A DNA stretch of 10,739 bases. It comes from Dimargaris cristalligena (lineage: Eukaryota; Kickxellomycota; Dimargaritomycetes; Dimargaritales; Dimargaritaceae). A program made the translations under genes and the position numbers. The number at the start of each line of letters is the position of its first letter. The first letter of the stretch is position 1. The notes beneath the pieces were generated by a model. That model worked only from the letters and a program-made list of their open reading frames with translations, was not told where the DNA came from and searched no databases. Positions 1 to 7,977 of the stretch are shown piece by piece. The stretch lies in assembly GCA_027576995.1 (NCBI GenBank), contig JANBQC010000489.1:1-10739 (forward strand). The letters are read 5' to 3'.

Positions 1-628
1 AGTAAGTAAGTACATCGCATACAGCATACACAGACAACAACAGACAGACTGGCTAGATATACTACCATCTCTGTATGGCCTTCTTATATGCATATATGCG
101 CCAGAGCGGGGACGCGAGTTCTCAAGGGCTCTGGTAACGACCCCCCGCGGCTCGGGAACGGGCCTCGTCCGTCGAACCAACCGTTGCCGCTTCTTAATCC
201 TCTGGATCGACCGATGGGGAGGGGAGGGATTGCCCAGCTGGAGGCCATACCACAACCACAACCATAATAGCTCCGTCCGCCAAGCGCCCACCCAACAACT
301 TATGGCTATTGTTCTCCCTACTATTATATGATGATGGCTCCTATTCCCTATATGCGGTGGGGCCCTCTCCCTCCCTATACCCTCGGCCCTGGATTTTTTT
401 CGCCCCCTACTTGGGCCACTGTTGCTCTTCCTCGACACCCTCTTCTTCTTTCGATTCCCTCACCCCCTTTACCTTGTTGTGCTGCCCATCTCGCTTGTTT
501 ACCTCTTGGTTTTAGTCTGTTCCTTTTGTTGGTTGTCCGTCAGTTGTCTGTTTTATTCCATCCCAAGCCGTTTCCCCTTCTCTCGCTCTAGCCACTCTTC
601 CTCTCCCGCCGTCAGTCTTGTTGACGCA
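1..628 (+). promoter_or_regulatory. Promoter and pyrimidine-rich 5' leader of the LIM-RhoGAP gene
   Basis: No gene is recognisable here. Positions 85-96 are a perfect 12-bp AT-rich palindrome (TATATGCATATA). Positions 101-107 and 128-134 form a 7-bp inverted repeat (CCAGAGC / GCTCTGG) around a 20-nt loop. A TATA-like stretch lies at 322-330. From about 360 to 615 the plus strand is dominated by C and T runs, as is common just upstream of fungal start codons and around transcription start sites. Three consecutive ATGs at 328, 331 and 334 open an out-of-frame 87-codon reading frame ending at 591; it matters only if transcription begins upstream of 328. No CCAAT box was seen. The transcription start cannot be fixed from sequence. 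Confidence 0.45.
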
Positions 629-3600
629 ATGAGCGGAAACAAGTCGACCGACACCGACGAGCCTGCCACCACATGCTGGGGCTGCCGGCGCCTCATCGAT
701 GAAGGCAGCGTAGTCTCGTTTGGTGACGGTATTTGGCACATTGATTGGTAAGTACTCCCCCCCTCCGCTTTTTAACCCCCCCTCCTCGTTCGGCCTATCC
801 CCGTTGACCGTTTAGGCGCTTGGGTAGATAAACATGGTGTAGTAATATACCCTACCTACCAGTCCCTCTTGGTCCGTGACGTAACCCCCCTCCCCCCATC
901 CATACCCGCCTGGGAGGGAGTGTCAAGGGAGAGATGATGACCATCTCCCTATGCCCTGAACCGGATAGTGTATCCCCGACTGCCTATTGTTTAGACCAAT
1001 TATTTTGTCTTGCGTCTCTGGCAGTAGTTGTAGTATTAGTAGCAGTAGTAGTGGCCTCCTGCCGCCGCCGACTAGTCTAGATTTAGACGGCCCGTGTAAC
1101 CACACATCCCGAGGAACCCATTCCAACCTACTCGCCGTAGTGGGGGGCCCTCCTCTAGACTCGCCCATGTGTATTTCCTTTTATTAACCACCAGACCCCC
1201 CGGTCTCTCCCACTCTCACCCCCATGCTTGCTATATATCCCCTCCCTCCTCGTCCTTCTCCACCACGCCCGAAAAAACTCTGGCCCTTCTGCCCCAGCTT
1301 CCGTTGTTCAAAATGTGAAAACCTAATTGAAGGTGATGCCAACCTACTCCTACTGGCCGACGGTTCACCCCTCTGCCAACACTGCTCATATACCTGCTCG
1401 ATTTGTAATCAACCCATTTACGACGAAGCCATTGTCACGGGTGATGTCTCATACCACACGGAATGTTTTCGCTGTCTTATTTGCCACAACCGCATCGAGG
1501 GGTCATGTTTTGCCAAGACCACCCAGGGTATATTCTGTATGAATTGCTTCAAGGAGCGCAAGGCCAAAAAACGAGCCGCTCGGAAGAAAACTAAAGACAT
1601 GCACGGCCCGGAAAAGTCCCTTCCCGCCATCCCCATTGACCCAACTACCGTAGCCCCACACCCCAACAGCGCCATTGAACTGACCCGTCAGAAGCTCGAA
1701 GCTAATACTTACAAATCCATCGCCACCAGTAACAATACCACCCATAGTAATATTAATATGAACCCCAATGCCGTTCCGCCGAGTTCGGACACTACCAAAT
1801 CCCCCTATGGCCCCTATCCCGCCGAGGAGATGGCCGCGCTCAACACTAACCCCGGCGCCATGCCGAATGTGGAGGCTATCACGGCCATGGCGGCTCGCCT
1901 GCGCTCCCCTGATAAAGACGATCTGCCCGCGCTACCCGGAAATAAGTACCCCGACGAGACTCCGCCCGACCCGGCGTCCCTGCCGCTCCTGCCCGAGTTT
2001 TCCTTTGACGGCTCGCGAGGGGGTAATTTCGAAACAGTAGCGAAATTATTCGCCCGCGCCTCGCTGATGCCCCTACCCCGCGACATCCGTGGCCATATCC
2101 CGGCACCCGCCGGTACCGATGGGTCTCAGTCAAACCATGCGCTACCCCATGGGGACAAGGACGGTCAGGAATGGCTCAAGCAGGCCACCCCGCTAGAATT
2201 ACAATACGAGTTAGTCTATACCCAGCAACGCTTGGTCGCTGTGGAAACCAAGTTCCACCAGTTACAGTCGCAGCACGAGGGGGCCCGGGCACGGAATGAG
2301 ACCCTGCAAAAAGAGCTTGCCGAGGAGGGCACCACTCGCCGTCAGCTGGAAAACAATCTACAGCGACTGCAAACCGAGTACGAACAGTTGCGCTACCGCT
2401 TCTTGGACGCCACCCAGACCAAGATTTCGGGCCGCGACTCCGTGGAGGGGCCGCACCCTGATTCACCCACCGCCCACCAGGCCGCCACCCTCCAGGCCCT
2501 CCAGGCCACCGTCGCCCGTCTGGAGCGGGAGAAGGCTGATTTAGAGGCCCGCCTTCCGGCTTCATCGCCTACAGGCGATATGTCGGGAGATGAGCCACTG
2601 CGTCCATCCCACTCGGCGGTTTCCCTCCACCCGCATGATATTGAACTGGCTCGGCGACGCTCCACCTCATCGTCCGTGTCCATGGGTCCGCCCCACGCGG
2701 GTGATGCCGGCAGCCTCGACTCATCCTTCACCGGGGGGTCCGCCAACCCGGTCTTATACGCCCATGACCTGGCGGTTCCATTGTCGCCACGGACCCGGGT
2801 GCAGCCGTCCCCGCGCGTCGGCCCCCATGGCCCCGCTTCGGCGGCTGATGGAGAGGCCATCCAAAAGGTCATTACCAAAAAATTCAAGTGGAAGGGCGCC
2901 GCCGTCTTCGGCAAGAAGAAATCCTCTCTGGACACTGCCAGCACTGACTCGCTCACCGGTGACGGGGGAGCTCCCGGTGCTGGTTCCATCAACCCGGGAG
3001 AGGGCCAGTTGGATTCGACTGAGACGGCCACCTACCCTTCGGGCCGTCAGATCTCCCACCCGTTCAACGCCTCCCTGTCCAATAGCAACACCCTGCCCAC
3101 CCGACCGGTTCATTCTAACGCAGGCGGCTCCACCCCTCGTTCGGTACCCGCCTCTCCCTCTATGGCCGACTTCTCACCCGCCCTATCCGCGGCCCACGCC
3201 AAGCACGCCGCGGTCGCTGCTGCTGCCGCCGCCGCTGCCGTCAAAGCCCACGCCAATGGTACGACCGGCCCGTTTTATCGCTCCATCTCCGGACCCCGGC
3301 CTTTGCCAAAATTCATTACCCCTCAGGAAGCCATGTCCATTGATCGAACTATGCATCCGGTGACGGCGTCCCCCAGCCTTTCTTCCACTTCAATTAGCTC
3401 ATCGGTAACCGCCGTGGCAGGGACTCCTGGTCCCAGCTTTGGCAAGTCTATCCCGGCCACCCACCCGGACTCCCCTGCGGCCGCGGTTTCGCTTCGCAAC
3501 CACACTTTCCAGCCGCAGGCCTTTATTCGGCCGGTTAAATGTGATTTGTGTGCCGATAAGATCTGGAACCTGCAGGTGAAGGACCTCCGATGCAGTAGCT

Positions 3601-5393
3601 GTAACTACAATTGCCACGCTAAATGCCTGCTTCAGGTACCTCCCAACTGCCCTGGGGCCGATTACGCCAACAACCACGTGCCCCTTAGTGGTAACACTTT
3701 ATACTTACACCAGAATGGCGTCCTGGCTAACGGTTCTGGCTCTCCCGGACCGTCGCCCATTATCCCAGTTGGTCAAATCACCGCCAACACCAATGAGCAT
3801 GGCCAGGACGTTATGTTCGGCTCGAGTCTCTTGAAAGAGCTGGAACGGGAGCAACGGGACGTGCCCTGGATTATCCAGGCCTGTGTATTGGGAGTCGAGG
3901 CCAATGGGTTGAAGATGGAAGGGGTTTACCGACGGTCGGGGCCCGTTAGTGACGCCCGGGCCCTTCACCAGCAAATCCTCCAAATCACTGCCACCGGGGG
4001 ACACCGGTCGGGCCACCCCATGGCCACTCCGCAGCTACGCTGTGAAACCGATGATGATGTGACCACTCTAACCGGGATTTTAAAGCAGTACCTACGGGAC
4101 TTGTCGGAGCCTCTGCTGACCTTTGATGCCTACCCCCACTTCATGGAGGCGTACCAGCTCCCTGATCTCGAGTCCCGGTGTAAGGCTATGCAGCCTATTA
4201 TCCATCAGCTTCCCCACGGCCATCAGACCACCATTCGCTTCCTTATGCGGCACTGGCTCAACATCCATCGCGCGGCTGCCTACAACAAGATGCCGTCCAA
4301 GAATCTGGCGGTCGTGCTCGGCCCGAATCTGATGCGAACCCGGGATAATGATTCAGGAACGGAATTTATGGATATGAGCTCTAAGAACGGGGTAGTGGAA
4401 CTCCTCATTTCCCAGGCCGACCGTTTTTGGCCGTCTGACGAGACCCTTCGGTCCAACCCGTACGTGGACACCCACCTTGAATCAGCGGGGGGTGGAGGCC
4501 CCCTGTCTCCCAATGGCTCTCAGCCGAGCCCCACCAACTCCCTACTGCTGCGTCGCGCATCCACGGATGTCGTATCGATGGGTCTACTGAGCGGGCGCCT
4601 GGATGCGTCGGCTCTGGCCTCTGCAGGCCCCGGAGGTAATGGAATCCCCGATGCGTCCCGGGCCCACCACCGCCACTCAGGGTCCGCCCGTACCCGCACG
4701 TCATTAGATACCCTGGGTGCTGGAAACACTCGCAACGACTCTCGTCCGGTTCCCGGCCGTGCCCCCTTTGCCGACCGCTCCGAGGAGGGACCGGATGGCC
4801 CTAACTCCTCCGCTGAGCGGTTCCCGAGGCCCGCTGGCTACACCGGGGACCCCATATTCCAATCGGGATCGTCATCTTCGGCCTCTTCGTCCCCCGCACA
4901 ATCTCCTCAGGCGGTCGCAGGCCAGAACCATCCTGGGGGAGTCTCCGCACCCCCTTCGGCGTCTGAATCGCTTTCTTTTGTAGAAGGTGGTTCGATGCAC
5001 AAGCCCAAATCCTTGGATCTGCCGCCCGGTGGCTACCCGGTCACACCGTCCATAGGCCCGATGGGGCACCCACATCGCCGCCCCCAACAACCCCACGGGC
5101 CAATGATGGGGCACTCAGGGCCCCCTATGCGGCCCTATTCGCCCGGCCTGCACCCGGCCATGAGCTCCCCTAACATGAATCCGCACACCTATAACCAGGG
5201 TGGCAACGGCTACCATCCTCCCTCCGCCGAACCCCGTCCCTACACCTCTTCGCAGCAGCAGCACTACCAGTCCTACCCATCGAATCCCAGCAAATCGGCC
5301 ATGTCGTATCAACACCCCCATATCAATCAGTCTGGCAGTGTGCTCTCACCTACCTTTGGGCCCACCAAATTCTCGAGCCGAGGCCGGTCCTAA
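629..5393 (+). CDS. LIM-LIM-coiled coil-C1-RhoGAP protein (Rga/Lrg-type Rho GTPase-activating protein), two exons
   Basis: Exons 629-747 and 1298-5393 encode 1404 residues. The protein should accelerate GTP hydrolysis by Rho-family GTPases (Cdc42 or Rho1 are the usual partners of the Rga/Lrg class) and so limit polarity or cell-wall signalling at the cortex. Seen in the sequence: LIM1 with C16, C19, H37, C40, C43, C46, C66, C69; LIM2 with C73, C76, H93, C96, C99, C102, C120, C123; coiled coils at about 335-415 and 430-465; a basic-aromatic patch at 561-581; an alanine run at 677-687; a complete C1 zinc finger with H775, C788, C791, C805, C808, H813, C816, C824; and a RhoGAP domain at about 877-1085. 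The GAP has the arginine finger at R918 (in GVYRRSG), K969 and R973 in the LKxxLRxLxEPL motif, and N1050 in GPNLMR, so it should be active. Residues 1086-1404 are Pro/Ser/Gly/His-rich and probably disordered. The ATG at 629 has a purine at -3 and precedes LIM1 by 15 residues. The exact target GTPase is not visible. Confidence 0.95.
748..1297 (+). other. Intron 1 of the LIM-RhoGAP gene (550 nt)
   Basis: The donor is GTAAGT at 748 and the acceptor CAG ends at 1297. Splicing joins TG to C and so rebuilds Cys40, giving HIDCFRCSKC, exactly the LIM1 zinc-ligand spacing; no other join restores it. Reading on without splicing meets TAA directly (TGG TAA at 746-751), so an unspliced message would end at residue 40. 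A long C/T tract at about 1195-1290 precedes the acceptor. Possible branch sites are TTAAC near 1184 and CTCAC near 1214. An imperfect AGT-type trinucleotide run sits at 1023-1053 and a TGACGTAA octamer at 877-884. At 550 nt it is long for a fungal intron, yet no coding segment is apparent inside. Confidence 0.92.
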
Positions 5394-5527
5394 CGCTTAC
5401 CACGGTGGTTGAACCTTACTACGGCTTCCCATTGCGTGCGCTGTGCTAGCGAGCAGGGGCGTCGAATACTATAACACTGCACGGACTATACATTTCCCGC
5501 TCCCTCTCTTTTGTTGTCTCCAGCCTA

Positions 5528-5550
5528 GTTGAGGGGTGTTCCCTCTCAAC
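5528..5550 (+). other. Candidate 3' UTR stem-loop of the RhoGAP mRNA
   Basis: GTTGAG (5528-5533) pairs with CTCAAC (5545-5550) and GGG (5534-5536) with CCC (5541-5543), leaving a TGTT loop and a single bulged T at 5544. This gives nine base pairs, rich in GC next to the loop, 135 nt after the stop codon. The pairing is directly visible; any function is inference. Confidence 0.4.
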
Positions 5551-5924
5551 CCTTGACGAGAGTTTTCAATCTACATTTCTTTTTTGTTGTATAACATGGG
5601 AATAGCCCCCTCCCCCCTCCTCCTTCACCCCCATTTTCTCTGGCATTTTATCCTACCCTGATACAGGCGTCTAGTTTGTCGCCATGCCTTTCATTCCCAT
5701 TTTTTATTATTTTTTTGCACCATCACCCTTCTTTTCCTTAGCATTGTCTGTTGTCTATTCGTCTCGCTAGTTTACGCCTCTTTATGTCATACGGAGTCAC
5801 TCTGTCGCTTGAATATCGCACCTGCTTCTCCAACCCTTAACGTACTATACATTTTCATAATTCCGGTTCATCAGTGAACTTTGTGTCTGGTGGTGGCTGC
5901 CCTGGTCGGGTCCCCAGTTCATTT

Positions 5925-6080
5925 TTTATAATCTATTTAATAATTTAAATTACATTTAAGTGTTCCTTAAATTTATAGTTTCCACCAGCTCGGTTCGCGT
6001 GTTTCGCTTGGTTGTTTGTGACCTCACTTCACCCCCTCTGCCCGCTATAAATATATAAATATATACTTAAAAATATCCGA
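5925..6080. repeat. AT-rich low-complexity spacer segment
   Basis: Runs of A/T with short palindromes (AATTTAAATT at 5942-5951) and AAATATA-like tandem motifs at 6044-6077. The composition contrasts sharply with the C-rich coding DNA on both sides. It probably marks the boundary between the transcripts of genes 1 and 2. Confidence 0.5.
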
Positions 6081-6223
6081 AAGGGGGGGAAGCAAGTATG
6101 TTTGAGTACAGGGAATGTCACTCATAGGTTTACTTAGGGGAGGTATCATTGTTGATAGCGGGCCGCATCAACAAAGTGGATTCGGTGGGTAATTAAACCC
6201 AAGCATGGCACGCCAATTGAGGG

Positions 6224-6246
6224 TATATAATGCCATATGTGGCATT
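6224..6246 (+). promoter_or_regulatory. TATA box overlapping a 7+4+7 dyad, candidate core promoter of the reductase gene
   Basis: TATATAA at 6224-6230 is followed, with two bases shared, by the inverted repeat AATGCCA (6229-6235), TATG, TGGCATT (6240-6246), which contains a CATATG E-box. A TATA element merged with a perfect dyad suggests a transcription-factor site. It lies about 430 nt upstream of the assigned start at 6676, so it implies either a long leader or an unrecognised upstream leader intron. Confidence 0.35.
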
Positions 6247-6675
6247 TAAGGAGGTGCGTATTGTTGTTGGTACCAGGGATTTCCAGGGGTTCAATTGAGT
6301 AGGAGGGTAACTTGGCTGTTATCCTGTTTGAGCCTTACAGTGTAGATGCGGCAGCAGTCTTTATGCCCAACTATTCCCACCTGCTGAACCTTAAGAGAGA
6401 GATCCCTCTCCCCACTCATCCTCCACCCAGCTGTGGAGACAAAACCGAAAGAATGCGTGGTCGGTAGTATGGCTGGATACGAGACAACTCACCTGTCTAT
6501 CCTCCCCATTCCCCACGCCTAAAATGGGGTCACCAGGTTCCCCGAATAGTCTCCAACAGAATCAGGCTGCCTTTGGTTCCCCCTCATCTCTTCGCCCCGT
6601 ATTTCTACTTTACACGACCATTGGCACCAAGGTTGGGCTATTTTTTCACTAATCGACTATCCTGCCTATTTTGGG

Positions 6676-7705
6676 ATGCAAATACCTCGGGACCTGGCGA
6701 AATGGAGGGAGGAAGACTGGTACCAAACTGTACTGGCCGTCCTCTTGCTCTTCTCGGTCATCGCTAGTCCGGCCAGTCTTTGGCTAGGTTCACCATACGG
6801 AAAATTAAAGGCCTCGTTTAAAAGTACTGTGATACTCCTCCATCTATACGTTGTATATGCCCCCTTTAATTGTTCGACATGAGTACGCGGCCTATTGTCT
6901 GGTTCTCGGCCAATCGCCCAGCCTTTGAACCCCAGTGCCCTTTGACTAGCTAACCTTAAGGCTTCTTCGCTGTATTGACTGTATGTTCTGTGGTGTGTGT
7001 CCTGTAAAAAAAAAAGTCATACGCCCTATCCCGTTTAGAACCTGGATGGTACCAGGCAAAGCCGGCTGGGTGGTTATGGAGAGTGTATCCCCTTTAACGT
7101 ACCTTGCCTGTCTGTTGATTCCGAACGGCGGGAGCGGAAGTTCCCCGTATTCCCCGGCAGCCTGGCTGTTTGCGACTCTATGGACAGCGCATTACGTCAA
7201 TCGGGCGTTTATTTATCCGTGGCGCAGCCCATCCCGGTCCCCTATGAGCAGCTACGTAGTTCTATTGGCGATGCTCTTCAACTTGCTAAATGGGTATGCC
7301 AACGGCCGCTGGGTGGCCCGGTTCGGGACTTACGACCCCCAGCCGTGGCGCACCATGCAGGGACTCGCTGGAATTCTCTTATTTGTGGCAGGTGGTTTGG
7401 GTAATGTATGGGCCGACAATCGACTGCTCGAGCTCCGTCGACATAGCTTCCCCACCGGCGCCGAACCGCGGTATCGTATCCCCCAGAGGGGACTGTTCAC
7501 CCTTGTATCCAGCCCGCATTACCTTTGCGAACTCGTTGAATGGATGGGCTATGCCTTGCTCACCAATGCTCCGCCCGCCTGGCTGTTTGTCTTGGCCACC
7601 GCCGCCAACCTTGTACCCCGAGCCCTCCATAGCCATACTTGGTACCAAAAAACCTTTCCGGCCTATCCAGCTAACCGTAAGGCCATTATTCCGTGGTTAC
7701 TTTAG
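6676..7705 (+). CDS. 3-oxo-5-alpha-steroid 4-dehydrogenase (steroid 5-alpha-reductase) family protein, two exons
   Basis: With exons 6676-6815 and 7039-7705 the protein is 268 residues, close to the 254-262 of plant DET2 and animal SRD5A1/2. The family uses NADPH to reduce the delta-4 double bond of 3-oxo sterols in the ER membrane. Seen: a first helix at about 16-37 followed by SPYGK; GWVVMES with the catalytic-type Glu61 (SRD5A2 E57); HYVNRAFIYP with Tyr99 (Y91); LNGYANGRW as in DET2; N169 and D173 (N160, D164); R180 (R171); YRIPQRG; ELVEWMGYAL with E211 (E197); PRALHSHTWY with R241 and Y249; and a C-terminal RKAIIPWLL that matches the family end. The SRD5A2 equivalents are from memory. Odd: three positions near the cofactor differ from SRD5A2 and DET2 (R197, H207, C210). 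Similarity is to the SRD5A1/DET2 branch more than to TECR/Tsc13; the HY in SSPHYL recalls the polyprenal-reductase branch. The natural substrate is unknown. Confidence 0.87.
6816..7038 (+). other. Intron of the reductase gene (boundaries tentative)
   Basis: An intron is required because the exon-1 frame (through SPYGKLKAS) stops at 6880-6882 and the conserved GWVVMES segment lies in another frame downstream. The preferred join uses donor GTTTAA at 6816 and acceptor TTTAG ending at 7038, giving SPYGKLKASTWMVPGKAGW with 12 residues between YGK and GW; DET2 and SRD5A1/2 have about 14-16. A good branch motif, GCTAAC, lies near 6949-6954. The alternative, donor GTACTG at 6824 with acceptor AAAAG ending at 7016, also keeps frame but inserts ten residues and uses a poor purine-rich acceptor. 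Neither donor is canonical. Confidence 0.55.
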
Positions 7706-7786
7706 TGGCAATGTGGTTAATTATTATTTTTTGGACGCCCCTGCCCAATGCTGGAAATAATCACAAAGTGGTACGTATGCCGCTTT

Positions 7787-7792
7787 AATAAA
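7787..7792 (+). terminator. AATAAA poly(A) signal of the reductase gene
   Basis: Exact AATAAA 82 nt after the reductase stop codon; cleavage is expected about 10-30 nt further on, next to the T run at 7812-7819. Confidence 0.65.
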
Positions 7793-7816
7793 CGCTGGCC
7801 TATAACTAGGGTTTTT

Positions 7817-7822
7817 TTTATT
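7817..7822 (-). terminator. AATAAA poly(A) signal of the four-helix membrane protein gene
   Basis: TTTATT on the plus strand, that is AATAAA on the minus strand, about 156 nt after the minus-strand stop codon at 7978-7980. Cleavage would fall at about 7787-7807, inside the end of the opposing transcript. Confidence 0.6.
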
Positions 7823-7977
7823 GAGTTAATGAAAGTAGAAGGAAAAACGGCCGCAGACGAGTTGGTAAATGTGTGAAAAAGCTACCTAGTACACACAACA
7901 GGGAGGGAGAGGGATACATATGATGGTTACTAACTAACAAAGGAGAGTCCGTTGAATACGGGCCCAGTGAAATCAGT

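Larger units (their letters stand above)
5394..6675. other. Spacer: 3' UTR of the RhoGAP gene, AT-rich DNA and upstream region of the reductase gene
   Basis: No convincing coding region on either strand over 1.28 kb. The left part is T/C-rich and should hold the 3' UTR of the RhoGAP gene; no exact AATAAA is present on the plus strand, so the cleavage signal must be a variant. Positions 5925-6080 are strongly AT-rich, including the palindrome AATTTAAATT at 5942-5951 and AAATATA-type repeats at 6044-6077. The right part carries a TATA box with a dyad (6224-6246) and then mixed-composition DNA up to the reductase start. No tRNA, snRNA or 5S signature was recognised. Confidence 0.6.
7706..7977. 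other. Convergent spacer holding both 3' UTRs
   Basis: A 272-nt gap between tail-to-tail genes. No coding region, no tRNA. It contains one AATAAA on each strand (7787-7792 plus, 7817-7822 minus) within 36 nt, placing both cleavage sites in the same short stretch at about 7795-7820. Confidence 0.7.

Noticed and set aside
95..140. tRNA-like GCGCCAGAG...CTCTGG segment
   Set aside because: The arms form one hairpin, but no T-arm GGTTC motif, acceptor stem or D-arm could be placed around it.
422..628. N-terminal hydrophobic extension in frame with the RhoGAP start
   Set aside because: The frame is open but begins with TTG at 422, not ATG, and its hydrophobicity merely reflects the C/T-rich leader. 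The first in-frame ATG is 629.
928..965. C/D-box snoRNA-like motifs (ATGATGA and CTGA) in intron 1
   Set aside because: Only one C-like and one D-like box are found, no terminal stem or C'/D' pair is evident, and the C box sits inside a trivial 6-bp hairpin.
1224..1297. Start of the RhoGAP protein at the ATG at 1224
   Set aside because: It would lose the first half of LIM1. Splicing 747 to 1298 rebuilds all eight zinc ligands, so 1224 lies in the intron.
2393..3031. 212-codon minus-strand frame inside the RhoGAP gene (and a 257-codon plus-strand frame at 2590-3363)
   Set aside because: Both are shadows of the C-rich disordered linker of the real gene; compositions are Arg/Pro/Ser-biased with no domain.
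6280..6305. GGTTCAATT, a possible tRNA T-loop
   Set aside because: The flanks cannot form the five-base-pair T-stem, and no cloverleaf can be drawn around it.
6573..6767. 64-codon frame overlapping the first reductase exon
   Set aside because: It is in a different frame from the conserved helix-SPYGK segment and starts upstream of the likely ATG at 6676; no family match.
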